From: Bacteroidales bacterium
Lineage (GTDB): Bacteria; Bacteroidota; Bacteroidia; Bacteroidales; VadinHA17
Direction: 5' to 3'
Length of the DNA stretch: 64,000 nucleotides
Assembly: GCA_017999895.1 (NCBI GenBank)
Contig: JAGNKY010000003.1
Coordinates: forward strand, 1 to 64,000
Position numbers and translations under genes: made by a program. The notes under the pieces are model-generated. The model searched no databases and was not told where the DNA came from. It was given only the letters and a program-made list of their open reading frames with translations. This document shows positions 33,356-42,898 of the stretch, piece after piece. Position 1 is the first letter of the stretch; the number at the start of each line of letters is the position of its first letter.

Positions 33356-34684
33356 ATGAAAATTATGAAGTTCGGGGGAACATCTGTTGGAACCCCTGAA
33401 AGAATGAGATCAATAGTAGATTTAATAAATACGGATGAAAAAGTCATTGTTGTATTGTCGGCTATGTCAGGAACAACAAATGCTTTACTTGAGATAACGG
33501 AGATGCTTTCTTCAGGCAACAAAACTGGTGCCGCAGGAAGAATTGAATCTTTGCGGAAAAAATATCATGATGTGATTAATGAACTATATGAGAAAGAAGA
33601 TACAAAACTACTTGCTACTGAATTAATTGACGATCATTTCAATTTAATTTCAGATTTAATAAACGGCGATTTTTCAAAAAATCAGGAAAAAATCATTGTG
33701 TCACGAGGCGAAATTATTTCCACAACGCTTTTCCATCTCCTTTTACAGGAGATGAATATTAAATCGGCTCTTATATCTGCTCTTAATTTTATGAGAATTG
33801 ATAAATATGGCGAGCCTGATTTATACTATATAACTGAAAATCTCAATCGTGAACTCAGCAATTATCCGGATTATAATATTATTATCACACAGGGATTTAT
33901 TTGCAGAAATTCGTTTGGTGAAATTGACAATCTGAAAAGAGGCGGAAGCGATTATACTGCGTCGCTGGTTGGTGCTTCAGTTAGTGCAAGTGAAATACAG
34001 ATATGGACAGATATAAATGGCTTTCATAACAATGATCCGAGATATGTTGAAAACACTTTCCCTGTCAGGGAATTGTCCTTTGACGAAGCTGCAGAGCTGG
34101 CATATTTTGGTGCTAAGATTCTTCATCCTTCAACCATTAATCCGGCCCGGGAAAAAAACATTCCGGTAAGGCTGAAGAATACTATGCAGCCCGACGACCC
34201 GGGAACAATCATAACGCACAAATACGATTTTAAAGATTACAAAGCCGTAGCAGCCAAAGACGGCATAACAGCAATCAGAATAAAGTCCGACCGTATGTTG
34301 ATGGCATACGGTTTTCTGAGAAAAATTTTTGAAATCTTTGAAACCTACCGTACCCCAATTGATATGGTTACAACATCGGAAATATCTGTGGCATTAACTA
34401 TTGATAATCCTGAAAATCTCAGTCATATAGTTAAAGAACTTAAAGAGCTGGGGCAGGTTGAAGTTGAAGAAAACCAGTCGATAATATGTATTGTTGGAGA
34501 TTTCCGGACCGATCGCCCCGGTTCTGCTCCTGAAATATTTGAAGCGCTAAATACGATTCCTATTAAAATGATTGATTATGGAGGAAGTCCGCACAGTATT
34601 TCGCTTTTAATAGATACAAAAAATAAAATAAATGCTCTTCGTCTTTTGAATGAACATCTTTTTCCCGAAATCTATGGCGGTTAA
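33356..34684 (+). CDS. lysC: Aspartate kinase (monofunctional)
   Basis: A 442-residue kinase starting the aspartate family pathway (lysine, methionine, threonine, diaminopimelate). The N-terminal KFGGTSVG is the ATP/aspartate signature; GGSDYTASLVGA and TDINGFHNNDPR are typical of the kinase core. The last 150 residues carry the paired ACT-type regulatory domains (IDMVTTSEISVALTID), so feedback by lysine or threonine is likely. No homoserine dehydrogenase domain is fused. A purine-rich AGAAGGGAAAG precedes the ATG, one of few Shine-Dalgarno-like sequences here. It overlaps lysA by 11 bases. Confidence 0.94.
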   Translation: MKIMKFGGTSVGTPERMRSIVDLINTDEKVIVVLSAMSGTTNALLEITEMLSSGNKTGAAGRIESLRKKYHDVINELYEKEDTKLLATELIDDHFNLISDLINGDFSKNQEKIIVSRGEIISTTLFHLLLQEMNIKSALISALNFMRIDKYGEPDLYYITENLNRELSNYPDYNIIITQGFICRNSFGEIDNLKRGGSDYTASLVGASVSASEIQIWTDINGFHNNDPRYVENTFPVRELSFDEAAELAYFGAKILHPSTINPAREKNIPVRLKNTMQPDDPGTIITHKYDFKDYKAVAAKDGITAIRIKSDRMLMAYGFLRKIFEIFETYRTPIDMVTTSEISVALTIDNPENLSHIVKELKELGQVEVEENQSIICIVGDFRTDRPGSAPEIFEALNTIPIKMIDYGGSPHSISLLIDTKNKINALRLLNEHLFPEIYGG

Positions 34685-35822
34685 TTTCCCTGTTGGCAAA
34701 TTTGAAAATCTGAGGACACCTTTTTATTATTATGATATTAATGTCCTTAGAAAAACTCTGGACACATTAAGAGAAGAAGCAGGAAAATATGGATATAAGA
34801 TACATTATGCCGTAAAAGCCAATTTTAATCCTGAAATTCTTAAAATTATCTCTTCTTATGGATTCGGAGCCGATTGTGTAACCTGGAACGAGATAGAACG
34901 AGCCATGGAATGCGGCTTTAGTCCTGATAATATAATGTTTGCCGGCGTAGGTAAATCGGACTATGAAATTTTAAATGCACTAAAAGCTGGGATTTATTGT
35001 TTTAATTGTGAATCTATTCAGGAACTTGAAATCCTCAATTCATTTGCAGAGAAGCTGGGATTAAATCAGAATATTGCACTCAGAATAAATCCGCATATTG
35101 ACGCACATACTCATAATTACATTACTACAGGCATAGAGGAAAGTAAGTTCGGCATTACAATGGCTGAACTCGACCAAACTGTAGAAAAACTCAGACATTT
35201 GAAAAATTTGAGTTTTGTTGGCATTCATTTTCACATAGGCTCCCAGATTACCAGAATGCAGGTTTTTAAAAGTCTTTGCATAAGAATAAATGAAATTTCC
35301 GACTGGTTTAGTTCACAGGGATTTAATCCCAAGATTATCAATGCTGGCGGTGGGCTCGGAATAGATTACTATAACCCTGATTCCTATCCTGCCTTCCACG
35401 ACTATTTCGGCGTATTCAAAGAACTGGTAAATATTTATGCCGGGCAGGAGCTTCATTTTGAACTGGGAAGGTCAATTACCGGTCAATGTGGGTCGTTGAT
35501 TTCAAGAGTACTTTATATAAAAAACGGTAGTAATGCAAAATTCGCAGTTATTGACGCGGGTATGACCGATCTCATACGTCCGGCATTATATCAGGCTTAT
35601 CATAAAATTGAAAATCTTACATCCTCTCTAAAGCCGTTACGCTATAATGTTGTTGGTCCGATATGTGAATCGTCGGATACATTCGGTAAGTTTGTCGAGC
35701 TACCCGAAACAAGAAGAGGCGACATATTGGCAATCCGGTCGGCAGGTGCATACGGAGAAGTTATGGCCTCGAGGTATAATCTCAGAGAACTACCTTATTC
35801 GGTCTTTTCAGATAAACTTTAA
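34674..35822 (+). CDS. lysA: Diaminopimelate decarboxylase
   Basis: A 382-residue PLP enzyme of the alanine-racemase fold that turns meso-diaminopimelate into lysine. The PLP lysine is Lys48 in IHYAVKANFNPEIL; GIHFHIGSQI, NAGGGLGIDYY, FELGRSITGQCG and VGPICESSDTFGK are all LysA marks. The frame is open from an ATG at 34650, but the ATG at 34674 gives a normal N-terminus (MAVNFPVGKF) and a compact 11-base overlap with lysC, so I prefer it. The lysC-lysA pairing is a lysine/peptidoglycan-precursor operon. Confidence 0.93.
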   Translation: MAVNFPVGKFENLRTPFYYYDINVLRKTLDTLREEAGKYGYKIHYAVKANFNPEILKIISSYGFGADCVTWNEIERAMECGFSPDNIMFAGVGKSDYEILNALKAGIYCFNCESIQELEILNSFAEKLGLNQNIALRINPHIDAHTHNYITTGIEESKFGITMAELDQTVEKLRHLKNLSFVGIHFHIGSQITRMQVFKSLCIRINEISDWFSSQGFNPKIINAGGGLGIDYYNPDSYPAFHDYFGVFKELVNIYAGQELHFELGRSITGQCGSLISRVLYIKNGSNAKFAVIDAGMTDLIRPALYQAYHKIENLTSSLKPLRYNVVGPICESSDTFGKFVELPETRRGDILAIRSAGAYGEVMASRYNLRELPYSVFSDKL

Positions 35823-35859
35823 CGATTTTGATTTACAAAAGATTGCTAGCAATAGTTAT

Positions 35860-37452
35860 CTAATCGCTTTTCTCATTAAGCCGTAATTTACTGTGTTTTA
35901 TCCCGTAAAAGAAATAAATGCAAAAACCTATAAGCATCCATATTATAAGTCTTAGCCATGTTGCAAGAGGTAATGCGGCCATTTGAAGAAAGCAGATGAA
36001 AGCTCCCAGGATAGGCACAACAGGTACACCTGGAGTACGAAAAGGCCTCTTAATATCAGGTTTTGATTTTCTCAGGATAATGACACTTATACAAACAATT
36101 ACAAACGCAAGCAGAGTTCCTATTGAAACCAGTTCTCCAAGTATGCTAATAGGTAAAATGCCTGCAATTATCATTGCCACAGTACCTGTGATTATAGTGC
36201 TGCCCCATGGAGTTTTGAATTTTGGATGAACCTTCGAAAATACAGGTGGTAGAAGACCGTCTTTTGACATTGCAAAAAATATCCTAGGTTGCCCTAGTAA
36301 CATTACCAGTATAACGGAACTTAAACCAGCAATAGCTGCTATTTTAACAATAGGCCTCAGCCAGAACATTCCAGGTCCCATAGCATTTACTCCTACTGCA
36401 ACAGGGTCGGCAACATTAAGTTTCGTATAACTGACAATTCCTGTAAGAACAATTGCAACCAGTATGTATAATACGGTAGAAATTGCAAGTGAACCGAGGA
36501 TTCCGACCGGCATATCTTTCTGCGGATTTTTTGCTTCCTGTGCAGCAGTAGAAACAGCATCAAATCCTATATATGCAAAGAAAATTACACCTGCTCCTCT
36601 GAATATGCCACTTATTCCATATTTGCCGAATTCATGTGAATATGCCTTTATCCATCCCCATAAAGAACTATACTCGGAAATAGGAGTACTTTCGACCTTA
36701 TTTGGAGGAATAAATGGATGCCAGTTGGATGATTTAACGAACATAAAACCCACACTAACAAAAATAATTATAACCGATACTTTGGTTATGACCATTATAT
36801 TATTAAAATTGGCCGACTCTTTTATTCCGATCACAAGGAGTATTGTCAGAAGAGCAATTATAAACATTGCCGGAAGGTTCATAATACAGGTGACATATGG
36901 TAATGAGTCAATATTTATGCCCGAGTTTGTGATTGAATGTATTGCATTGCTTTTATTCATCCAGCCCATTTCCGGAACATTTATAAGAATAGTTCCAGTA
37001 GCATCTGTAAACTGAGGAGGAATATTAATATTAAAGTCACGAAGAAAACTAACAACATAGCCCGACCATCCAACCGATACAGTGGATGCTGCAAAAAGAT
37101 ATTCGAGTATCAAATCCCATCCAATAATCCATGCAAGAAATTCACCAAGTGTTGCATAGGCATAAGTATAAGCACTTCCTGCAACAGGTATCATAGATGC
37201 GAATTCGGCATAGCATAAGCCGGCAAAACAACAAGCAATACCTGAAATAATAAATGAAATAACTATAGCTGGCCCTGCAAACTGTGCTGCAGCCTGCCCA
37301 GATAATACAAATATTCCGGCACCTATTATTGCTCCAATGCCGAGCGTAACAAGATTACTTACCGTTAATGTTCTTTTTAAGCCGCCCGTATCTTTAGATT
37401 CATTTAAAAGAGTATCAAGCGGTTTAGTTATTAGAAGTTTTTTCTTTGTCAT
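35860..37452 (-). CDS. APC-superfamily amino-acid permease (cationic amino-acid transporter type)
   Basis: A 530-residue inner-membrane transporter with about twelve to fourteen membrane segments. The conserved first-helix motif GIGAIIGAGIFVLSGQAAA is complete, followed by FIISGIACCFAGLCYAEFASMIPVAGSAYTYAYATLGEFLAW; FFAYIGFDAVSTAAQEAKNPQKDMPVGI is the helix 6 region of the CAT subfamily. The large extracytoplasmic insertion at about residues 145-190 is unusual but seen in relatives. It faces lysA across 37 bases. Transport of lysine or another cationic amino acid would fit the neighbours but is not proven. Confidence 0.9.
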   Translation of the reverse strand: MTKKKLLITKPLDTLLNESKDTGGLKRTLTVSNLVTLGIGAIIGAGIFVLSGQAAAQFAGPAIVISFIISGIACCFAGLCYAEFASMIPVAGSAYTYAYATLGEFLAWIIGWDLILEYLFAASTVSVGWSGYVVSFLRDFNINIPPQFTDATGTILINVPEMGWMNKSNAIHSITNSGINIDSLPYVTCIMNLPAMFIIALLTILLVIGIKESANFNNIMVITKVSVIIIFVSVGFMFVKSSNWHPFIPPNKVESTPISEYSSLWGWIKAYSHEFGKYGISGIFRGAGVIFFAYIGFDAVSTAAQEAKNPQKDMPVGILGSLAISTVLYILVAIVLTGIVSYTKLNVADPVAVGVNAMGPGMFWLRPIVKIAAIAGLSSVILVMLLGQPRIFFAMSKDGLLPPVFSKVHPKFKTPWGSTIITGTVAMIIAGILPISILGELVSIGTLLAFVIVCISVIILRKSKPDIKRPFRTPGVPVVPILGAFICFLQMAALPLATWLRLIIWMLIGFCIYFFYGIKHSKLRLNEKSD

Positions 37453-37546
37453 TGATTATTTTTGAATTCACAATTTTATAAAATTTTTACAAACGAAAAT
37501 TTTATATTTAAAAATGTTTAACATCAAATGTCAAATCAATTGAAAT

Positions 37547-37604
37547 AAAAAATTTATTCCCCTTACCATATTTTCTATGGTAATCTGAGGTTACCGGAAT
37601 AAAT
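37547..37604 (-). terminator. Likely intrinsic terminator on the minus strand, upstream of recN's stop side
   Basis: Nested inverted repeats: outer arms ATTTATTCC (37552-37560) and GGAATAAAT (37596-37604), inner arms TTACCATA (37563-37570) and TATGGTAA (37576-37583). Read on the minus strand the structure is followed by TTTTTATTT. It lies about 120 bases past the recN stop and 95 bases before the permease start, so it would end the bamD-recN operon. Confidence 0.5.
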
Positions 37605-37721
37605 AAATTTTGGCAATGTTAATTTTTATGATACTTTAAAACAAATATTTCCCATAAAGAAATAAAACTATTTCTTCATTATTTTTAGTAAACCTTATGA
37701 TAACGACAATTAATTAACTAT

Positions 37722-39395
37722 CTAAGTTTCATTTCCTGCTGCAGCCTCGATAAGTTCACGGGCGTTTTTCAAAGCCGCCGGAGTTACTTCTCTCCCACTC
37801 AGAAGTTTAGCAACCTCAAGAATTCTATCTTCATCGGATAATCTTTTTATACGAGTAATTGTTGATTGTCCGGAATCATCCTTATAAACATGGTAATGTA
37901 TATTCCCTCTTGCTGCAACTTGAGGAAGATGAGTGATATTAATAACCTGCATATATTTACCCATTCCTGCAAGTATTTGTCCAACTTTATCAGCAACTTC
38001 GCCAGATACGCCCGAGTCAATTTCGTCAAAAATTATTGTAGGAAGATTACCGACGCTGCTCATAAGAGATTTAAGAGTAAGCATCACTCTTGACAGTTCA
38101 CCTCCTGAAGCTATTTTGGTCAGGCTCTCAGGTGGTACCTCTCTGTTTGCCGAAAAGAGAAAATCTGCCCTATCGGTCCCTGTTTCAGAAAGGTCTTCTG
38201 TTTGAGTAAGTATTATTCTGAATTTTGCATTAGGCATGCCTAATTGCCTCAACATTTCAGTTACTTTATTCTCAATATCAGGAATTGTTTTTTTTCTGGC
38301 ATCCGAAAGCTTTTCGGCATTGGCAATCAGCTCTTTATAACTTGATTCGAGTATTTTTTCAAGTTCACCCAGATGGTCATCGCCAGACACAATCGAATTT
38401 ACAAATTCCTGCAACTCATGTGTTTTGTTTATCAGTTCATTAAGGCTTTTAAGTCTGTGTTTCTGCAAAAGGGAGTATATAAAGTCGAGACGCTCATTAA
38501 TAGCTTCTAGTTTTTGAGGGTCATCTTCAATTTGTGAAAGTATTTTTTCGGTTTCCGAATTAATATCATCAAGTTCAATATATGCTGAATTGATTCTTTC
38601 GGCAATGGTCTCAGTACCATGTAATAGCTCTTTAACCTTACTCATAATTTGTTTTAATCGGCTCATTATTCCCAGCACCGAAGCATCATCAGATGAAAGC
38701 ATAGAAACAACGGTACTTAGATAAGCTTTAATCTCACCGGCATGCTCAAGAACCGCCTGTTCTCGTTCGAGTTCTTCCTGCTCATTTTCAACCAATTTTG
38801 CTTCCAAAAGCTGATTAAGCTGAAACCTGTAATATTCAAGGTCTGACCGGTTTTTTTCGGCTTTTCCCTTCAAATCATTATATTCTCTTTCAAGTTTTCT
38901 ATAATTCTTATAAAATTGTTTATAGGATTCTCTTAATAAAAAATTTCCTGCAAAAGTATCAATCACATTAAGTTGAAAAATAGATTCATTAAGCATCAGG
39001 TTTTCATGCTGTGAATGAATATCAATAAGTTTATCGCCTAGCTCTTTTAGAACGTTAAGTGTTACCGGTATGTCATTGATAAAAGCTCTCGATTTTCCTG
39101 CCGGATTGATTTCGCGTCGAATAATGCTTGTCTTGTCATATTCCAGGTCGTTCTTTTCAAAGAATTCTTCCAGCCCATAATCTTCAATATTGAAAGTGCC
39201 TTCAACAATACATTTTTCAGAATCATTTAAGAGAGCTGAAGAATCGGCCCTTGCACCCAGAATAAGTGATAATGCTCCAAGCAGGATGGATTTTCCGGCT
39301 CCAGTCTCACCTGTTATTACCGTTAACCCTTTAGTGAAGCCGATATCTAGCTCGCGTATAAAAACATAATTTCTGACATACAATTTAATCAGCAT
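37722..39395 (-). CDS. recN: DNA repair protein RecN
   Basis: A 557-residue SMC-like ATPase for double-strand-break repair. The Walker A loop GETGAGKS is at residues 29-36, long coiled-coil arms occupy about 150-370, and the ATPase is completed by ASGGELSRVMLTLK and Walker B PTIIFDEIDSGVSGEVADKVG. LPQVAARG is the RecN D-loop/H-loop region. Length is normal. Last gene of the bamD operon, 22 bases after the DUF4835 gene. Confidence 0.95.
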   Translation of the reverse strand: MLIKLYVRNYVFIRELDIGFTKGLTVITGETGAGKSILLGALSLILGARADSSALLNDSEKCIVEGTFNIEDYGLEEFFEKNDLEYDKTSIIRREINPAGKSRAFINDIPVTLNVLKELGDKLIDIHSQHENLMLNESIFQLNVIDTFAGNFLLRESYKQFYKNYRKLEREYNDLKGKAEKNRSDLEYYRFQLNQLLEAKLVENEQEELEREQAVLEHAGEIKAYLSTVVSMLSSDDASVLGIMSRLKQIMSKVKELLHGTETIAERINSAYIELDDINSETEKILSQIEDDPQKLEAINERLDFIYSLLQKHRLKSLNELINKTHELQEFVNSIVSGDDHLGELEKILESSYKELIANAEKLSDARKKTIPDIENKVTEMLRQLGMPNAKFRIILTQTEDLSETGTDRADFLFSANREVPPESLTKIASGGELSRVMLTLKSLMSSVGNLPTIIFDEIDSGVSGEVADKVGQILAGMGKYMQVINITHLPQVAARGNIHYHVYKDDSGQSTITRIKRLSDEDRILEVAKLLSGREVTPAALKNARELIEAAAGNET

Positions 39396-39417
39396 ATTTG
39401 CAATTCAGTTAAAAGGT

Positions 39418-40341
39418 TCAGTTTCCTGCAGTAATTTTCTGATATTTGGCCTTATTTGCCGGATCTATTTCATTTAGTATTTCCAGAACTCTTTCCTTTT
39501 CTTCAGGGAATGCTTCGGCAAAGATATTTACTATTTCATCTGCTTTTGCATCGAGGATTACTTGAAGAAAGTACATATAAGGATCCGGTTTTCTCCTGTA
39601 GGTTTCCTGTAAAAGTCTCAGACTTTCAACAATATTTGTTCTTGCTTCGCTTACTCTTGATTCCAGTTTGTCGAGTCCGTTTATATGATATTCATATAAG
39701 AATTTCCTTACTCCTGCATATTCCTTATCGAGTATATTTTTAACAAGCCAGTAACGGTTTCTGTTTCGTGAACCGTCGTATGGTTTCCAGCCTGGTTCAG
39801 GAGCATTCTGGGCATTGGTAACAATTTTTTCAGCAACCTGGAAAAATTCTGTACCTCCTTCAGGTGAAAAAGAGTCGGCATCAATACCTATAATTATATA
39901 TGCATAATAAGCAAGAACAGAAATAAGATTAGATTTGTGTATGCTCGGATCAAATTCGAAAGGCTGGAACTCTACATATCTGAATTGAAAGTTATTGTCA
40001 ATAAAGTTCAGCATCGTCGTATTGTATGTTGTATTGAAAACAGGACGGCGGAGCTGAATCTGAATGGTGCCGCGGAACTCATCGGCGGAAAACTGATCGG
40101 TGAGATTTATAAGCAAATTACAATCAATTCTTTCAGCATAACTTATTATCATGTTAGTCCATACTGTATTATTCATGAACTCGTAAATATCTCTCTGCAT
40201 AGTGATAAATACCTGTCTGTTTGTGCCCTGAATCTTCTGTGCTGAAACCTGAACATTACAATTCAGTTCCTGAGAATAAATAATCGGCGAGAAAAACAAC
40301 AAAATAAATATAAAGGCAATATGCTTCGGTTGAAAATTCAT
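39418..40341 (-). CDS. DUF4835 family exported protein (PorD-like)
   Basis: A 307-residue protein with signal peptide ending near IIYSQ. It opens with ELNCNVQVSAQKIQGTNRQVF and contains MQRDIYEFMNNTVWT, FRGTIQIQLRRPVFNTTYNT and WKPYDGSRNRNRYWLVKNIL, all typical of DUF4835. The family is confined to Bacteroidota and is linked in databases to the type IX secretion protein PorD, as far as I recall; the sequence itself shows no mechanism. The start overlaps the coaBC stop by four bases (ATGA), and recN follows 22 bases later, the usual order in the phylum. Confidence 0.85.
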   Translation of the reverse strand: MNFQPKHIAFIFILLFFSPIIYSQELNCNVQVSAQKIQGTNRQVFITMQRDIYEFMNNTVWTNMIISYAERIDCNLLINLTDQFSADEFRGTIQIQLRRPVFNTTYNTTMLNFIDNNFQFRYVEFQPFEFDPSIHKSNLISVLAYYAYIIIGIDADSFSPEGGTEFFQVAEKIVTNAQNAPEPGWKPYDGSRNRNRYWLVKNILDKEYAGVRKFLYEYHINGLDKLESRVSEARTNIVESLRLLQETYRRKPDPYMYFLQVILDAKADEIVNIFAEAFPEEKERVLEILNEIDPANKAKYQKITAGN

Positions 40342-41027
40342 CTTGGCTCGGTGGAAATTGAAATTATTTTATAAATTATATCTTTTGCGGCTTCGTTTTT
40401 CGATTTCAACTCAAATTTATTAATATTATTGTTTTTGTCTATTATAGTTATTTTGTTTGTATCTGATCCGAAAGCAGCCCCTTTGTCTTTTAGTGAATTA
40501 AGGACTATGATATCGAGGTTTTTCTTTTTTAGTTTTTCGATCGCATTCTCGAGCTCATTATCTGTTTCAAGTGCAAATCCTGCGATAATCTGATAAGGTT
40601 TTTTTAATTGTCCCAGTTCAAATGAAATATCTATTGTTGGCACAAGTTTAAGGAAAAAAGGTTCGGATGTTTTTTTGATTTTTACTGATAAAGGTGATTC
40701 AGGAGTGAAATCGGCAACTGCTGCGGAAAGAATTGCAACATCGCATTCAGGGAAAAGTCTTATACATTCTGAGGCCATTTCCGATGCAGTGGTTACATTG
40801 TAGATTCTTATATCCTGATTTGAAGGCATAATTGAAACAGGACCTAACACCAGATGCACTTCCGCACCAAGAAATGCGGCTACATCGGCAAGTGCTATTC
40901 CCATTTTCCCAGAAGAATAATTGCTTATAAACCTTACCGGATCGATTGGTTCCCTGGTGGGGCCGGCGTTTATAAGGTATCTCTTTTGAGAAAGAGGTTT
41001 AAACCCGGGGGGAAAAGAATTTTTCAA
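40338..41027 (-). CDS. coaBC: CoaB half of a split CoaBC (phosphopantothenate-cysteine ligase)
   Basis: A 229-residue frame carrying the CoaB domain: YLINAGPTREPIDPVRFISNYSSGKMG, DVAILSAAVADF and the C-terminal FGSDTNKITIID. CoaB joins cysteine to 4'-phosphopantothenate. In nearly all bacteria this domain is fused to CoaC. Here it lies in a different frame from the CoaC half, which it overlaps by 29 bases; the only in-frame start near the domain boundary is a TTG at 41027. Removing one base from the run of six G at 41007-41012 would join both halves as FFSPGFKPLSQKR, the normal linker. It may be a sequencing error, a real mutation or frameshift expression. Confidence 0.75.
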   Translation of the reverse strand: MKNSFPPGFKPLSQKRYLINAGPTREPIDPVRFISNYSSGKMGIALADVAAFLGAEVHLVLGPVSIMPSNQDIRIYNVTTASEMASECIRLFPECDVAILSAAVADFTPESPLSVKIKKTSEPFFLKLVPTIDISFELGQLKKPYQIIAGFALETDNELENAIEKLKKKNLDIIVLNSLKDKGAAFGSDTNKITIIDKNNNINKFELKSKNEAAKDIIYKIISISTEPR

Positions 41028-41550
41028 TCTCCCTTACAATTTTATCCGGTTCAACCATTCGTCCCTTTCCTGAAAGGCCGCTTGCAAGTTCACCCGATTC
41101 TGGTTCCAATATAAAGTTGCCGAATGAACGCAGGGTTTCAATATTTTTTTCTGTTGCCGGATGCTTTAACATATTGGTATCCATTGACGGTGCAATAAAG
41201 ATAGGGCATCGGGCTGCAAGATAAGTCGTAAGGAGAAGATTGTCGGCAATACCGTTTGCCATTTTTGCAATAGTGTTAGCCGTGGCAGGTGCAATAAGAA
41301 AGAGGTCGGCCCACAAGGCCAGGTCAATATGGCTATTCCATGAACCATTTTCTGGGTTAAAAAAGTCAGAAATTACAGGGTTTCCAGATAATGAAGCCAG
41401 GGTAAGCGGAGTAATAAAATCCTTTGCTCGTTCTGTCATTATTATTCTCACCGAGGCATTCGCTTTAACAAAAAGACGAACAACGGAAGTTATTTTGTAA
41501 GCCGCTATACCACCGGTTACACCAATAAGTATCTTTTTGCATGCAAGCAT
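40999..41550 (-). CDS. coaBC: CoaC half of a split CoaBC (phosphopantothenoylcysteine decarboxylase)
   Basis: A 183-residue flavoprotein domain: KKILIGVTGGIAAYK at the start, NSHIDLALWADLFLIAPATANTIAK with the catalytic His, and PSMDTNMLKHPAT as the substrate-clamp region. CoaC decarboxylates phosphopantothenoylcysteine in coenzyme A synthesis. The frame stops (FFSPRV) just where the linker to CoaB normally begins, directly after the six-base homopolymer. The start lies five bases after the rpoZ stop. The domain itself looks intact and could function alone, as single-domain decarboxylases do in other organisms. Confidence 0.78.
   Translation of the reverse strand: MLACKKILIGVTGGIAAYKITSVVRLFVKANASVRIIMTERAKDFITPLTLASLSGNPVISDFFNPENGSWNSHIDLALWADLFLIAPATANTIAKMANGIADNLLLTTYLAARCPIFIAPSMDTNMLKHPATEKNIETLRSFGNFILEPESGELASGLSGKGRMVEPDKIVREIEKFFSPRV
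41007..41012. repeat. Six-G homopolymer at the coaBC frame break
   Basis: GGGGGG on the plus strand (CCCCCC in the coding direction, preceded by TTTT and followed by GGG). A change of one base here restores a single CoaBC frame, so this is the most likely position of the frameshift. Confidence 0.8.
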
Positions 41551-41555
41551 TCAGA

Positions 41556-41897
41556 TTAGTTGCTTTTTGTCTTACCGGTTTTTTCGGGATTCCTGTAATA
41601 TATCTTTGATTCTTCGAATTCCTGAAGAGCAATAAGAGTTGGCTTAGGAAGCCGCTCGTAAAATTTGGAAATCTCAATTTGCTCCCTGTTTTCGAAAACC
41701 TCTTCAAGGTTATCTGCAACCGACACAAATTCTTCAAGTTTCTTGTTAAGTTCCTGCTTTAATTCCACAGCTACCTGATTTGCTCTCTTACCTATTATCA
41801 CGATTGCCTCATAAATATTTCCTGTGGCATTATAAAGCTTCTCGATGTTACGTGTTACTGTAGTCGTAATTGAAGCATCTATTTTTTTGTAATCCAT
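41556..41897 (-). CDS. rpoZ: RNA polymerase omega subunit (Rpb6-like)
   Basis: A 113-residue protein with the Rpb6/omega core NIYEAIVIIGKRANQVAVELKQELNKKLEEF. This longer form with a charged C-terminus (KPTLIALQEFEESKIYYRNPE) is the Bacteroidota type. It binds the beta' subunit and aids RNA polymerase assembly. It lies three bases after bamD and five bases before coaBC, in the conserved operon. Confidence 0.88.
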   Translation of the reverse strand: MDYKKIDASITTTVTRNIEKLYNATGNIYEAIVIIGKRANQVAVELKQELNKKLEEFVSVADNLEEVFENREQIEISKFYERLPKPTLIALQEFEESKIYYRNPEKTGKTKSN

Positions 41898-41900
41898 ATT

Positions 41901-42716
41901 TTATTTAGTATTTGCCTGGTTTTCGTTACTTATATTAAGTTTTCTGCTTACAGTATGAAATATATCTGCAACTTCCTTGTAGTAAATTGTTTTCGGAAAC
42001 TCCTCAATAAAAGAAAAATATTCATCGAGCGTTTCCTGATATCTTTCGGTTTGCTTTGAAGGGACGCTATTCTCAGCGTAAAGGAAAAGTGAATTAAGTT
42101 TCAGAAACATCATTTCCTCTCTGTATTTTGAAGCCGGATATTTATTAACGCAGTTTTCAAGTGATACAATAGCTGCTTTATACTGCTTCATGTCATAATA
42201 TAGTTTGGCACTTATAAAAGCTTTTCGAGCAAGTTTCTCACTAAGCTCGTCAATATATTTTGCAGCATCAGGTACTCTGGGGTGAAATGGAAATCGTCCG
42301 ATGAAAATCTGAAAAGCTTCAATAGCATCGACAGTATTCGTCTGGTCAAGTTCAGGCCTTGGAGACATATAATACTTGCACAATGCAGTCATAAAAACGG
42401 CCTCTTCCACATGTTCGCCGTACGCGTATAAATCGGCATAATTTTTAAATTCTGTCGCGGCCATAAGGTAGTCTTTCATATTGAGATAACATTGAGCATT
42501 GAGCCATGTAAGGTTCTCGGCTTCTTGTGTTGCACGGTAAACCGGTAAAACCTGATTAATAAGTTCTGAAGCCTTCATATATTTACCCTGGTCGTAATAC
42601 TCTTTAATCTTTGCAATTTTAAGCTCATAATCTGTGCTTTTCAATAGCTTCTCATATTCCCCGCAGGAAACTATTGTCAAACATAAAATGAATATTAAAA
42701 GATATCGAAACTTCAT
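41901..42716 (-). CDS. bamD: Outer-membrane protein assembly factor BamD
   Basis: A 271-residue lipoprotein with lipobox LTIVSC. It has the BamD/YfiO TPR layout: YEKLLKSTDYELKIAKIKEYYDQGKYMKASELINQVLP, EEAVFMTALCKYYMSPRPELDQTNTVDAIEAFQIFIGRFPFHPRV and YYDMKQYKAAIVSLENCVNKYPASKYREE. It serves the BAM complex that inserts outer-membrane barrels. The frame is open from an ATG at 42761, but a -7 box lies between the two ATGs and the signal peptide begins cleanly at MKFRYLLIF, so 42716 is the start. First gene of the operon ending with recN. Confidence 0.92.
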   Translation of the reverse strand: MKFRYLLIFILCLTIVSCGEYEKLLKSTDYELKIAKIKEYYDQGKYMKASELINQVLPVYRATQEAENLTWLNAQCYLNMKDYLMAATEFKNYADLYAYGEHVEEAVFMTALCKYYMSPRPELDQTNTVDAIEAFQIFIGRFPFHPRVPDAAKYIDELSEKLARKAFISAKLYYDMKQYKAAIVSLENCVNKYPASKYREEMMFLKLNSLFLYAENSVPSKQTERYQETLDEYFSFIEEFPKTIYYKEVADIFHTVSRKLNISNENQANTK

Positions 42717-42730
42717 GCGAAAATATGGTG

Positions 42731-42738
42731 CAAAGTTA
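42731..42738 (-). promoter_or_regulatory. -7 promoter box for the bamD-recN operon
   Basis: The minus strand reads TAACTTTG, an exact TAnnTTTG match, 14 bases upstream of the bamD ATG at 42716. It excludes the upstream ATG at 42761 as the usual start. Confidence 0.45.
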
Positions 42739-42898
42739 CTGAATATTTTTTTATATATCATAACGATTCAAACTTTATGATATTATTTTTTATCGTTCAA
42801 TAATAGTTTTTAGTATTTATGATTTTTTGTTTTTCTTTGCCTGATAAAATAAATAGTTAATTGATCTGTTGTAATTTTTAAAAAAATTATTAACTTAT

